Source: Palsa-504 sp963787645 (GTDB lineage: Bacteria; Actinomycetota; Actinomycetes; Streptosporangiales; Streptosporangiaceae). From it: DNA of 64,000 nucleotides. The notes beneath the pieces were generated by a model, which ran no database searches, was not told where the DNA came from, and saw only the letters and a program-made list of their open reading frames with translations. This document shows positions 1-9,048 of the stretch, one piece after another. Positions within the stretch are counted from its first letter, which is position 1. Every line of letters begins with the position of its first letter. The position numbers were made by a program, and so were the translations under genes. The DNA lies in contig CAWBDS010000003.1 of NCBI GenBank assembly GCA_963787645.1, positions 868,001 to 932,000 of the forward strand, read 5' to 3'.

Positions 1-905
1 GTCCGCTCCCTGATCGGCTCAGCACCGCTGCCCGCCACGGTCCAGCAGCTCAGGTCGATCCCTTCGACGTCGTCGATGCGCTCGATGCACTGCTCGAAGG
101 CGAAGTTCGGGGCCCAGGAGAAGGTCGCCCGGTAATGGGAGATGGCCCTCAGCCACCGGTCCGGGCGGCGCAAGAACGCTTCCGGGGCCATGTGGACGGT
201 CCGGAACCCGACGGCCAGCGGGGTAAGAATCTTCGAGATCAGGCCCATATCGTGGAACGGCGGCAGCCAGCTGCAGGCCACGGTGTCCTGGGTCAGCCCG
301 ACGACCTCCCGGATCATCTCGATATTGGCCATCAGGGCCCCGTGGGTGACCCGGACGCCGCGCGGGCTGGCCGTGGAGCCGGAGGTGTACTGCAGGAACG
401 CCACGTCGCCGGGAGCCAACCCGACCGGCACGTAGGCCTCGGCCGGACTGACGGGCTGGTCGGTGAGGACCCAGGACGGACTCTGCGGCCCGGCGTCCAG
501 GGACGCCAGCAAGGGCAAGAGGCCGGACGCGGTGATGGCCACGGCCGCGCCGGCGTCGGACCAGATGCCGCGCAGCCGCTCGGCCCCCCGGGCGCCCATG
601 AACGGAGTCGGCGGATAGGCGGGCACGGCGATCGCGCCGGCGTAGATGCAACCCAGGAACCCCGCGACCATGTCCCGGCCCGGCAACTGCAAGAGGAGTA
701 CGCGGTCACCGGGTCGCACGGCGGCCGACTGCAGATCGGCGGCCACGATCCGCGCCGCCCGGTCCAGGTCGGCAAATGACCAATTTTGCTCGCCCGCCGG
801 TTCGCCGTCGACAAGAAAGGTCAGCGCCGGGCGATCCGTATACCGTTCCGCCGACTGCTGGACTGCGCCGAGAAAAGTCCGTGCAGCAGTAATTTCGGTA
901 AGCAT
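1..905 (-). CDS. Fatty-acyl-AMP ligase / acyl-CoA synthetase, N-terminal part (cut by window edge)
   Basis: The frame is open from ATG 905 to the window edge, giving 301 residues of an ANL-superfamily adenylating enzyme. The phosphate-binding A3 motif (YTSGSTASPRG, residues 173-183) and the segment WLPPFHDMGLI (213-223) are both visible. The latter is typical of long-chain fatty-acyl-AMP ligases, which activate a fatty acid as acyl-AMP for transfer to a carrier protein rather than to CoA. The C-terminal lid domain lies outside the window, so FAAL versus acyl-CoA synthetase cannot be settled. It is divergent from the GT2 gene, with about 320 bp between them. With the sugar-transfer and sulfation genes that follow, it could supply the acyl part of a glycolipid or lipopeptide; that role is inference. 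Confidence 0.85.
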   Translation of the reverse strand, partial: MLTEITAARTFLGAVQQSAERYTDRPALTFLVDGEPAGEQNWSFADLDRAARIVAADLQSAAVRPGDRVLLLQLPGRDMVAGFLGCIYAGAIAVPAYPPTPFMGARGAERLRGIWSDAGAAVAITASGLLPLLASLDAGPQSPSWVLTDQPVSPAEAYVPVGLAPGDVAFLQYTSGSTASPRGVRVTHGALMANIEMIREVVGLTQDTVACSWLPPFHDMGLISKILTPLAVGFRTVHMAPEAFLRRPDRWLRAISHYRATFSWAPNFAFEQCIERIDDVEGIDLSCWTVAGSGAEPIRER

Positions 906-1227
906 TTCATCACTTTAGCCGAGGCCGGCTCATCCGCCCAATAATTCTTTATGGGCCCTCGACATCGTCCTGACCAGCGGGTACATGCTCACGAATCGGG
1001 CTAATTAGACTTTTATGAGGGTAAAAGCGACTTTCGCTGGCATCTCCTGGGAGCGTTGTTACCAGCTGAGAAAAAAGTGGCCTGCGAACGATTGCTTTCG
1101 GGTGTCGGGGATGACATTATCGGTGTCTATCCTCATATCCCTATAAGCAATAGGGAATGCTTGCGCGAATCGTTTCGTCGGCGGGGCAGAACGGGCGCAA
1201 TCGTCATGAAGGGCTGGGGGGAGCATC
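906..1227. other. Divergent intergenic region
   Basis: A non-coding stretch between the divergently transcribed acyl-AMP ligase and GT2 genes. It is clearly more AT-rich than its surroundings, especially at 940-1060 and 1120-1160, as expected for paired promoters. I see no convincing RNA gene or conserved ORF; the reading frames crossing it are low-complexity shadows. A purine-rich GGGGGGAG just before 1228 serves as the GT2 ribosome-binding site. Confidence 0.5.
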
Positions 1228-2128
1228 ATGTCCAAAAGGGTCAGCCGACCATCCACACAGGAAGCCAGGCCAACCTCGACGGCCGGACCGCCGGGCGAGT
1301 GCCTGCAGGTCCGGATCGCGGCGCCGCGCATCGATCTCGACCGGGGCGGCCCGGCGGTGTCGGTCGTCATACCTACGCTCAACGAGGCTAAGAACCTGCC
1401 GTTCCTCGCCACCCGGATGCCCTCGGGAGTGGCCGAGATCATCCTGGTCGACGGGCACTCGACCGATGACACGGTGCTGATCGCACGGTTGCTGTGGCCG
1501 GACGTCCGCATCGTGCACCAGAATCGCCGCGGCAAGGGGAACGCGCTGGCCTGCGGCTTCGCCGCAGCAACCGGCGACATCATCGTCGCGATCGACGCCG
1601 ACGGCTCGATGGACCCGGGAGAGATCCCGTATTTCGTCAGCGCACTGGTCCAGGGCGCGGACTACGTCAAGGGCAGCCGGTTCACCCCCGGCGGCGGCTC
1701 GTCGGACATCACCAGGATCCGGGCCCTAGGCAACCGGATGCTCAACATATGCACCGCGCTGGTCCACCGGACCGCGTTCACCGACCTGTGCTATGGCTTC
1801 AATGCGTTCTGGCGCGTCGTCCTTCCGGTCCTGGCGCTGGAGGTGGGCGACGGCGGCAAGCGGCGCTGGGGCGACGGCTTCGAGATCGAGACCTTCATCA
1901 ACATCCGGGCCCACTGCGCCGGGCTCAAGGTAGCCGAGGTGCCCTCATTCGAAGCCCCGCGCCTGAACGGGACCAGCAACCTGCGGGCGCTCACCGACGG
2001 CTGGCGGGTGCTGTCGACCATCGCCCGGGAGAGCCGGGCGCGCCGCCCCGTGAGCGGCGCGCCGTGGCGAGAGGCCGAGCTGGGCGTGGTCCGGTCGCGG
2101 CAGCCCAGCACCCGGACCGGCGGGTTAG
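1228..2128 (+). CDS. Family 2 glycosyltransferase (dolichyl-phosphate-mannose-synthase-like); 3' end unclear
   Basis: Starts at ATG 1228 with a strong ribosome-binding site. Residues 43-260 form a GT-A fold of the DPM1/GT2 type: VSVVIPTLNEAKNLPF, VDGHSTDD, and the metal-binding DxD within AIDADGSMD (D123, D125). It should move a sugar from a nucleotide donor to a polyprenyl phosphate or a growing glycan at the inner membrane face. After residue ~265 the sequence loses family resemblance. This frame has no stop until 2781, so it would run about 630 nt through the next gene in another frame. A stop exists in the +1-shifted frame at 2126-2128, so a one-base indel near 2055-2120 is the simplest explanation. 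The listed end is that inferred stop. Confidence 0.8.
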
Positions 2129-2155
2129 GGGCTGGCGAGCGCGGAAAGGAGGGAC

Positions 2156-3432
2156 ATGGCGCAAGCCGGTCCCAGGCTCAAGGTATGCGTGGTCGGGTCG
2201 GGGACCAGGTTCGTCAGCGGGATCAGCTACTACACGTACTTTCTCGCCTGCGCGCTGAAGGCGCGCTGCGATGTCGTGTCCATCCTCATGCGGAACCTGA
2301 TCCCGCGGCGCTGGTACCCCGGCCGGCAGCGTGTCGGCCAGCCCGTGATGGCCTACGATCTCGCGGCCGAGGTGCCGACGTTCGACGGCATCGACTGGTG
2401 GGGCTGGCCGTCGGTGCCGCGGGCGGTTGCCTTCCTGCGTGCCGAGCGACCGCACGTCCTGATCTTGCAGTGGTGGTCCGCCTCGGTCCTGCCGTGGTAC
2501 CTGCTGCTGGCTTGGCAGGCCGTCCGGCGTCACACTGCCGTGGTGCTGGAACTGCACGAGGACGTGGACACCGGCGAGGCGAAGGTACCGCTGGTGGGCT
2601 GGTTCGCGCGCCGCGGGCTGACCGCGCTGGCCCGGCTGGCGGAAACCCTGGTCGTCCATTCCGCCTGGGACCGGGACCGGATGTCGGCGTCCCTGGGGAT
2701 CAGTCCGGACCGGTTCCGGGTCATCCCGCATGCACCGTATCCCGTGCTCGGCACGGTGCCCATCTCCGGGCCCGGCGATGAGCCGCGGGCGGCGAACCGG
2801 AGCTGACCATTCTGTTCTTCGGGACCATCCGGCCGTACAAGGGGCTCGAGCATCTGGTCCAGGCGTTCGAGCAGGTCCGGCGAGAGTCGGCGCTGCCATG
2901 CCAGCTGGTCGTGGTCGGGGAGACCTGGGAAGGGTGGACGCTGCCCCTCGAGCTGGTCGAGCGCAGCCCGTACCGCGACCAGATCGAGGTGGTCAACCGG
3001 TATGTGACCGACCAGGAGGCGGCGAGCTTCTTCCGCCGCGCCAACGTCGTCGCGCTGCCCTACCTGCGTTCGTCGGCCAGCGGACCGCTGGCCATGGCCC
3101 AGGCGTACGGGCTGCCGGTGGTGGTGACCGCGGTCGGCGGCCTGGTGGAAGCGGTGGCCGGCTACACCGGAGCGGTCCTGGTCCGGCCGGGCAGTCCCGA
3201 GGACCTGGCCCGCGGGCTGGTGGCCGCGGCCGGCCTGCGCGGTCGCGCCCATCTGGCTCCGCTCAGCTGGCCCGCCGTGGCGCAGTCGTACGCGGACGTC
3301 TTCGCCGAGCTGAGCTCGGGCGGTCCAGCCGACGGTGGCGGCCGGGCTGCGCCCGGCCACCGGGCGGTCCCCGGTGCGCCGCAGTGGCGGCCAGCGGCCG
3401 AACGAGCCGGCCAGGCAGCCCAGCACCGGTGA
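2156..3432 (+). CDS. Family 4 (GT-B) glycosyltransferase, interrupted by one frameshift
   Basis: ATG 2156 follows the site AAAGGAGG. The first frame gives the N-terminal Rossmann domain (KVCVVGSGTRFVSGISYYT) and ends at a stop at 2804-2806. The C-terminal GT4 domain continues one frame back, read from about 2800: ELTILFFGTIRPYKGLEHL, then NVVALPYLRSSASGPLAMAQ, the usual donor-binding E/S-x7-E region. The break falls at 2770-2799 in a run of G and C, consistent with loss of one base. Rejoined, it is a full-length glycosyltransferase of about 425 residues. The last ~55 residues are low complexity and overlap the convergent flippase gene. It probably works with the preceding GT2 on the same surface glycan. 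Confidence 0.75.
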
Positions 3433-4843
3433 TGACGCGCCGCAGCAGCAGGGCGAAGGCGAGCCCGCAGCCCGCGCACACGGCCAGCCGGACGCCTAGC
3501 CAGGCTGGTGAGGCCGGCGCCGCCGCCATGGCCAGCGTGACCGCGCACGCACCCGCGAGGATGCCCCCGAGCAACGGCGGAACGCCGGGCACCCGCAGGC
3601 CCGTAGCGGCCGGCGGCCGGGTGATCACGGCCAGCAGGACATAAGAAACGAACGTGGCAACCGCCGAACCGGTGATCCCGAAGCGGGGAACCAGCACCAC
3701 GTTCAGCGCGATGTTCGCCGCCGCCGCGGCCAGCGTGGTCCCCGCCGCCCGGCCGGTCCGGCCGACGCTCATCAGCGCTCGCACGTTGGACAGGAACTGC
3801 CCGTAAGGAAACGTGGACAGGGCCACGATCGCGGCGATCGAGGTCAGGCCGCCGGGGTCGAACGAAGGCGGTGCCCAGACCCGCAGGATGACCGGGGCCC
3901 CGGCCGCCAGGCCGCACACGACGGGGATCAGCAGCAGGCTCATCACGTCCCGGCTGGTGGCCAGCAGCCAGGACCGCGCGGCCCGGTCCGCCATGGCGTA
4001 GATGCGCGGGGTCCAGGCCTGGTTGGCGAAGACGAGCAGCAGGACGCCGAGACTGCCCACGTTGTAGGCGACGGAGTAGCGTCCCGTGGCGGCCGACCCC
4101 AGGTCGTGGCTGACCACGATCCGGTCGCCGGCGAACAAGATGAACACGCTGAGCTGCTGCGGCACCATGGGCAGTCCGAACAGCAGCGCCGGGCCGTAGC
4201 GGCGGATCGCGCCCAGGGCGGCCCAGTCCGGCCGGAGCATGATCAGGCCCGTGATCGCCGCGACGCCCTGCCCGGCCAGGACGCCCCACAGGTAGCTGTC
4301 GATGCTCGGGGACCACAGGTACAGCAGGGCCAGGCCGGCCGCCTGGGCGCCCAGCGACTGCAGGGTGCTGACCACGATCGCCGCGCGCAGGTTCTCCCTG
4401 GACCGCAGCATGGCCAAGGCGGTGGAGGTCAACGCGAAGCAGGCCCCCCACGATGCGGCCAGGCGCGCGGGCGTGGTCGCGGCCAGGCCCACGGCGGGAG
4501 TCCAGGCCGGCGCGGCCAGGACCACGGCCAGCCAGCCCGCGGCGCACAAGGCGGCACAGACCGCGAGCACCCCGCGGGCCCGCCGGTCGCCGTCGTGCTC
4601 GGCGAAGATCTTCTGCGTGGCGAACGGGAGCCCGAAGCTGAGCACCGGCCCCAGGATCTGCATCACGGTAATGGCCAGCGCGAACTGGCCGAACTGACTG
4701 GCCCCGACGCGCCTGGTCAGCAGCGGCGTCACCACCGTGGACAAGATCACTTGCAGGGCGGACACCCCGAGGTAGACGAAGTCCCGGGTGAACATGCCAC
4801 GCAGGGCAGCCGCCGGGGCCGGGGCGTCTGCGGGGGCCGTCAC
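3263..4843 (-). CDS. Flippase of the MOP superfamily (polysaccharide/lipid-linked oligosaccharide export)
   Basis: A 526-residue, very hydrophobic protein with about 12-14 predicted membrane spans, opening with FVYLGVSALQVILSTVVTPLLTRR, the usual N-terminal pattern of Wzx/RfbX-like flippases. Such proteins turn lipid-linked sugars from the inner to the outer membrane leaflet. The chosen start is GTG 4843, nine bases after the sulfotransferase stop, so the two are likely co-transcribed. The tail after residue ~475 is arginine/proline-rich and overlaps the 3' end of the convergent GT4 gene by 170 bp, so the true C-terminus may be shorter. Together with the glycosyltransferases it points to an exported glycan. 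Confidence 0.82.
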   Translation of the reverse strand: MTAPADAPAPAAALRGMFTRDFVYLGVSALQVILSTVVTPLLTRRVGASQFGQFALAITVMQILGPVLSFGLPFATQKIFAEHDGDRRARGVLAVCAALCAAGWLAVVLAAPAWTPAVGLAATTPARLAASWGACFALTSTALAMLRSRENLRAAIVVSTLQSLGAQAAGLALLYLWSPSIDSYLWGVLAGQGVAAITGLIMLRPDWAALGAIRRYGPALLFGLPMVPQQLSVFILFAGDRIVVSHDLGSAATGRYSVAYNVGSLGVLLLVFANQAWTPRIYAMADRAARSWLLATSRDVMSLLLIPVVCGLAAGAPVILRVWAPPSFDPGGLTSIAAIVALSTFPYGQFLSNVRALMSVGRTGRAAGTTLAAAAANIALNVVLVPRFGITGSAVATFVSYVLLAVITRPPAATGLRVPGVPPLLGGILAGACAVTLAMAAAPASPAWLGVRLAVCAGCGLAFALLLRRVITGAGLPGRLVRPLAATAAHRGPPGGRAQPGRHRRLDRPSSARRRRPRTTAPRRAS

Positions 4844-4852
4844 CTCACGGAC

Positions 4853-5701
4853 TCACACCGGATGCCGGAAACCGTCGACCCAATGCTCCCGGACTCCCAG
4901 CCAGGTGCATCCGGCCCGCAGCATCGGCCGCACCCACCACGGCCGGGCAGGCAGGGACGGGGGGCGGAAGTCATGGCTGATGCTCGGGCCGCTCTTCATC
5001 GCGGCGGCCAGCGCCCCGCCGGGTCCCGGCCCGGCGGCCCGGTCAGACCCGCCCGGGCGCTGCACGAACGCGGTGGCGGCGTCGATCTCGCCGGGCAGTT
5101 CGACGCCGACCGCGGACAGGCCCTCGGACAGCAGCTTCACGTGGTGCGCCGGGTCTTCGAGCATCGCGTCGAAGTCGACCGTGATGACCGGCAGCCCGGC
5201 CGAGGCCGCCACCACCCGGCGGTTGTAGTCATCCCAGAGCGCGTGGCAGTACACCAGCGGGAAGCCTTCCCGGCGATGCAGGGAACGGGTTACCGGGCCG
5301 GACTCCCGCACCACCAGGACGACGCAGAAGTCGTCCAGCACCTGCCGCCACAGCGGCAGGGTCAAGCAGGTCCGCGGGTCTTTCCACAGCCACCGGTCGC
5401 CCCGGTAAACGTCGTCGAAGGTGGCCCGCATCACGCCGCGGAGATGTTCGGCGCGGCGGGAGGCCAGCCAGGAGCGGGGCATGGGCGGCATGGCCATGTC
5501 GAAGCCGCCGAAGGTACGCAAGATGACGTCGTTGAGCGCGCACAGCCGCAGGCTCTCCCAGTGCCCGCTCGGGTTGTCCGGTGCCGAATACTGGTCATCC
5601 GCCCGGCCGAGGGGTACCCCGAGCAGGTTGATCACCCGGGTTACCGCCGATGTGCCGCTGCGGTGCATGCCCAGCACCATGACTCCGCTGGTCACGCGCA
5701 C
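4853..5701 (-). CDS. PAPS-dependent sulfotransferase
   Basis: A 282-residue protein whose N-terminus carries the 5'-phosphosulfate-binding loop GMHRSGTSAVTR (residues 11-22). The 3'-phosphate-binding region follows near WLWKDPRTCLTLPLW. This is the Sulfotransfer fold that moves sulfate from PAPS to a sugar or lipid hydroxyl. The GTG start at 5701 has a good AAAGGTGGT site overlapping the stop of the upstream small membrane gene. Placement between a membrane glycosyltransferase and a flippase suggests that it sulfates the glycan before export. The acceptor cannot be read from the sequence. Confidence 0.82.
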   Translation of the reverse strand: MRVTSGVMVLGMHRSGTSAVTRVINLLGVPLGRADDQYSAPDNPSGHWESLRLCALNDVILRTFGGFDMAMPPMPRSWLASRRAEHLRGVMRATFDDVYRGDRWLWKDPRTCLTLPLWRQVLDDFCVVLVVRESGPVTRSLHRREGFPLVYCHALWDDYNRRVVAASAGLPVITVDFDAMLEDPAHHVKLLSEGLSAVGVELPGEIDAATAFVQRPGGSDRAAGPGPGGALAAAMKSGPSISHDFRPPSLPARPWWVRPMLRAGCTWLGVREHWVDGFRHPV

Positions 5702-5710
5702 TCACCACCT

Positions 5711-6157
5711 TTACTCGTCGCCGGAGGCATCACGCGGGACCGGCACCCAGTCACCGCCCCGCGCCCCGTGCCTCCCGGGCTGGTCCTGGCCGGCGGGCAG
5801 CTGACGGGCGAACGGGATGGCCAGGCACAGGAGCGTGACCGCGCCCAGCACCGAGCCGAGCGACGTCGCGCCGAGCCTGATCCCGCTGACGTCGATGACC
5901 AGCGCCGCGCACATGGCGAGGACGAGCGAGACCGGTACCGCCACCGAGACCGACCGCCAGCCCGCGGGCTGCCCGAGCATGCGCAAGAAGGCGTGCCCCG
6001 GGGCCAGCAGCAGGGCCGGCAGGACGACCAGCCGGGCCGGGCCGGGCAGGACTGGCGCGCACAAGAGCAGGAGAGCGCCGATGGCCACCAGCCCCGGATC
6101 GCGCGCCTCGTGGACGCGGGCCGGCCGTTCCCTCGGCACGTCACTGGTCCTGGGCAT
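5711..6157 (-). CDS. Small multi-pass membrane protein
   Basis: 148 residues with about four hydrophobic segments (25-42, 44-58, 68-90 and 97-115) between charged ends. The segment LLLAPGHAFLRML resembles the PGYA-type turn in DUF1616-like membrane proteins near glycan genes, but I cannot assign a family firmly. ATG 6157 overlaps the last 17 bases of the upstream membrane glycosyltransferase, so translation is probably coupled. Its stop sits inside the ribosome-binding region of the sulfotransferase gene. It is likely an accessory of the same assembly line. Confidence 0.65.
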   Translation of the reverse strand: MPRTSDVPRERPARVHEARDPGLVAIGALLLLCAPVLPGPARLVVLPALLLAPGHAFLRMLGQPAGWRSVSVAVPVSLVLAMCAALVIDVSGIRLGATSLGSVLGAVTLLCLAIPFARQLPAGQDQPGRHGARGGDWVPVPRDASGDE

Positions 6158-8042
6158 GGAAGGCGTACCAGATGTAGTACATTTTGTAGTCGATTCTATA
6201 CAATCTGTAGTTTCCCGATTGGTACAGGAGGGTCAGCCACGGCCATTGCGCGAGCCGGGTGAAGTTCCGCGGCGGCACCCGGGCCGGCTCGCCCGCGGCA
6301 AACAGCGGCGCCTCGGTGGCGGTGTACTGGGTGTCGCGCAGGTCGATCGCCAGGTACTCGTCCTGCTGGCGCTGCAGGACGGACATCAAGGCCGGATCCG
6401 GCGGACGCCGGTTGTACCAGATCGCCGCGATCTGCAGCTGCGGCGTCGGCAGCGGGGTGACCGCGCCCGCGCGACCGGTCAGGGCCAGCGCGGTGTAGCG
6501 GTCGGTGACCACTCGCGCGCCGGTACCCAGGTGGACCCGCACCCAGCTGGCCAGGCCCAGGGTCTCGGCGGTGACGCTGCGGGTGTCCGAGCCGAACTCG
6601 TAGGGGCCGGGGTAGCGATAGTCGACCGGCGTCCCGGCGGCGATGTTCCCGACCAGCAGGACGATGAGGCCGACCGCACCGGCGGCCGCCGCACCGCGCC
6701 GCAGCCAGCGCCGGCGCTGCTCCAGGTCGAACAGCACGACCAGGGCGGCCGGCAGCAGGGCGACGCCGACGAACGTCGAGGCCCAGGTGCGGTGGGCACC
6801 CGCGGCGCCGCCGGCCAGCAGCGTGATCGGCAGGCTGACCAGGTAGGCCGCGGACAGGACCAGTGACCAGATGACGTTCGACCGCAGGCGCGGCTTCCAC
6901 AGCCAGCGGATGGTGCTGACCAGGAGGGCGAGCGCGATCAGGATCGGCGCCGCGATCGCGGCCACCCGCTCGTATCCGGGCGCGGTGGAATGGCTGAACA
7001 GGCTGCGCAGCCCGCCCGCCTTCGAGCCGCTCAGCAGGCCGCCGAGCTGGGAGAGGGGCTGCGAGATGTGCGGGAAGAGGTAGCGCATCGTGCCCGGGGC
7101 CTCCAGGCCGACCCAGAGCGCGAAGCATCCGCCCAGCATCAGCACGGGTACCCACCGCGCGATCAGCCTGCGGCCGCCGCCTTTACGGTCGAAGATGCCG
7201 GTTACCGGCTTGACGAACAGCGCGCCCGCCAGCAGCAGGCCGGCACCGGTCAGGCTGGTCAGATGGTGCGTCACCACGCAGCCGAACGACATCACCGCGA
7301 GCAGCGCCAAGGTGGCCAGGGTCTGGGTCCAGGTCCGGCGGCCGGCCCGTTCGGCGGCCAGCGCCTCCAGGTACAGCCGGACGATGGTCAGCATGAGCAG
7401 GATGGCCACGGATTCGTAGGCGAACTGGACGTCCTCGTAGACGAAACTGGGGTTGGTCGCGTAGACCAAGGCCGCGGCGACCGCCCACCGGTGCGATACC
7501 GACAGGGCCCGCGCGATGTAGTAGATCTGCACCAGCAGCAGGCAGTGCACCACGGCGATCAGGGTCAGCGCGGAATCCCAGGCGGAAAGCCCGGTCAGCC
7601 AGTGGATCGTGGCCGCGGCACTCTCCATGCCCGGGTAGAAGGTCCCGATCGGCAGCAACGGCGTGAACTGGAATAGGTGGCCGGACGAAATGACGTTCTG
7701 CAGCAGGGCGTAATGGGCGGTTTCGTCGAAGTAGATCGGGCCGTTCGGGCTCATCCAGAACTTCGGCAGCAGAGTGAAGATCCCCAGGAAGCCGAGCCAC
7801 AAAACCGCGTACCGGCCAGATATGGCGCGCCAGGTGACGGTCAGGTAAGCGAGCGTCATTCCGGCCCAGAAAATGGGATCATAAGAACGGATGCCCGCGT
7901 GGGGCGCCTTGCGATAGGCCCAGACAACCAGGCCCGCACCCACGGCGACCAGGACAGCAGCGGTCATTTCGGCCAGCATGCCGTTCCGGGCCGACCTGAG
8001 GGCGGGCGGGCTGTCTTGCCGTACCCCCTCCACCACCCGCAT
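6141..8042 (-). CDS. Large polytopic membrane glycosyltransferase (PMT/ArnT-like)
   Basis: About 633 residues from ATG 8042, chosen because GGAGA stands eight bases upstream; a GTG at 8108 would add 22 residues. The protein has roughly 11-13 membrane spans and, early on, the loop PIYFDETAHYALLQN. Its FDE acidic triplet matches the catalytic first extracytoplasmic loop of GT-C enzymes (GT39/GT83 type). A long C-terminal soluble region follows the last span. Such enzymes take sugar from a polyprenyl-phosphate donor outside the membrane, which fits the GT2 gene making that donor. The last 12 codons are unusually rich in Tyr, Met and Lys and AT-rich compared with the rest. Confidence 0.78.
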   Translation of the reverse strand: MRVVEGVRQDSPPALRSARNGMLAEMTAAVLVAVGAGLVVWAYRKAPHAGIRSYDPIFWAGMTLAYLTVTWRAISGRYAVLWLGFLGIFTLLPKFWMSPNGPIYFDETAHYALLQNVISSGHLFQFTPLLPIGTFYPGMESAAATIHWLTGLSAWDSALTLIAVVHCLLLVQIYYIARALSVSHRWAVAAALVYATNPSFVYEDVQFAYESVAILLMLTIVRLYLEALAAERAGRRTWTQTLATLALLAVMSFGCVVTHHLTSLTGAGLLLAGALFVKPVTGIFDRKGGGRRLIARWVPVLMLGGCFALWVGLEAPGTMRYLFPHISQPLSQLGGLLSGSKAGGLRSLFSHSTAPGYERVAAIAAPILIALALLVSTIRWLWKPRLRSNVIWSLVLSAAYLVSLPITLLAGGAAGAHRTWASTFVGVALLPAALVVLFDLEQRRRWLRRGAAAAGAVGLIVLLVGNIAAGTPVDYRYPGPYEFGSDTRSVTAETLGLASWVRVHLGTGARVVTDRYTALALTGRAGAVTPLPTPQLQIAAIWYNRRPPDPALMSVLQRQQDEYLAIDLRDTQYTATEAPLFAAGEPARVPPRNFTRLAQWPWLTLLYQSGNYRLYRIDYKMYYIWYAFHAQDQ

Positions 8043-8733
8043 GCAAGTTCTCCAAGAACTATTGCTGTCACCCGGCCGATTGTCCCCCCGGCGGGAATGG
8101 TCGATCACGATCCTAACCTATTATCCCGCAGTTTTGCAGTATTCCTTTCTGGCCGCCGACTTAGCTCTATATTTGGGGCGAAATGGTGGCCGACAATTTC
8201 ATAATTAGCGATAACGCATAAAACCGGTAAACAATGAAAAGACGGCATAACCGGTGATATGCGCAGCTGCACCTGGGCCGACCGGGGGCATGGTGTCGCG
8301 CAGGCGGCGAGCTCCGCGCCTGCGGTTCCGGTCTCGGCCCGCCCGGAACCGCATGGTTGCCAGTTGGGTGCGGCTTTGGGGGTGAGCTGCGGTGGGCCGG
8401 ATCGGGCGCGGGGGCCTGGGTGGCAACGACGTCGTTGTGGCAGCCACGTCGTCTGGTGCGCGTCGTTGTGGCAACGACGTCGTGGGGCGGGCTGGCGGAG
8501 GTGACTCAGGTGGTGACGGATAGGCAGTGGGGCAGAAGTGCTCCGGGCAAGGCCGTCCTCACTCCGGAGGAGCCTCGCACGTTGCCACTTTGGGCTGGCA
8601 AGAGCCATTAGGTTGCCGCATTCACGGGTTGGCCCTCGGACCGAACGTGGGACTGGTGGGACGGGTGTAGCCAAGGTAGGTAGAGGTACGTCGGGCAGCC
8701 AGGCCGTAGGTGTTCAGCGCGAGTGGCGGGCGT
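8043..8733. other. Long intergenic region with dispersed repeat
   Basis: About 690 bp without a credible gene. Positions 8110-8245 are AT-rich and probably hold the promoter of the leftward membrane glycosyltransferase. From 8400 to 8500 lies a palindrome-rich repeat, annotated separately, that recurs inverted at 53 kb. ORFs crossing the region on both strands translate mainly into Arg, Pro and Trp runs and are not believable as proteins. Confidence 0.55.
8430..8482 (+). repeat. 53-bp dispersed palindromic repeat, copy 1
   Basis: This segment matches the reverse complement of 52988-53040 at 51 of 53 positions. Inside it is the hairpin CGTCGTTG-TGG-CAACGACG. An overlapping palindrome, CAACGACGTCGTTG (8424-8437), straddles its left edge. 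Both copies lie in long non-coding gaps. The pattern is that of a genome-wide intergenic repeat (REP- or MITE-like); I cannot name a family. Confidence 0.85.
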
Positions 8734-8952
8734 TCAGCGGGCTAGATCGCGGCCGCGTTTGCACAGGCGGACGGTCGTGCCGAGGGTGAGGTGGCGTTCG
8801 GTTTCCGGAGCGTCCGCGTCGGCGGGGGTCACGGTGAAGATCAGGCCGCCCTGGCCGAAGCGGACGCGCGTGACCTGGACCGATTCGTCGGCAGACGGGA
8901 AAATGATCACGTCGCCGACGTCGACGTCGCCGGCCAGGATCATGTCATCCAC
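8734..8952 (-). CDS. Small hypothetical protein
   Basis: 72 residues from GTG 8952 (an ATG at 8943 is also possible). Composition is normal for a folded soluble protein: alternating hydrophobic and acidic residues (GDVIIFPSADESVQVTRV) suggest a small beta-barrel, not a shadow ORF. No membrane segment or known motif is visible. It stands alone between a repeat-bearing gap and the leftward partner-switch gene set. Function unknown. Confidence 0.55.
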   Translation of the reverse strand: MDDMILAGDVDVGDVIIFPSADESVQVTRVRFGQGGLIFTVTPADADAPETERHLTLGTTVRLCKRGRDLAR

Positions 8953-9048
8953 AGTTAGCGACGATACCGGCCGGCCCGCCGTACTTCATCTACGAGCTGA
9001 ACGTGACATGTCGCCGACACCAACATTTAAACAACCAGCGCGGTTCGG

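Noticed and set aside
19..814. Overlapping ORFs in other frames over the acyl-AMP ligase region
   Set aside because: They translate to Arg/Pro/Gly-rich strings without motifs; the frame from 905 carries every ANL-family motif.
8105..8674. 189-codon minus-strand ORF across the intergenic repeat region
   Set aside because: Composition is repetitive and built partly from the palindromic repeat; no ribosome-binding site or family match.
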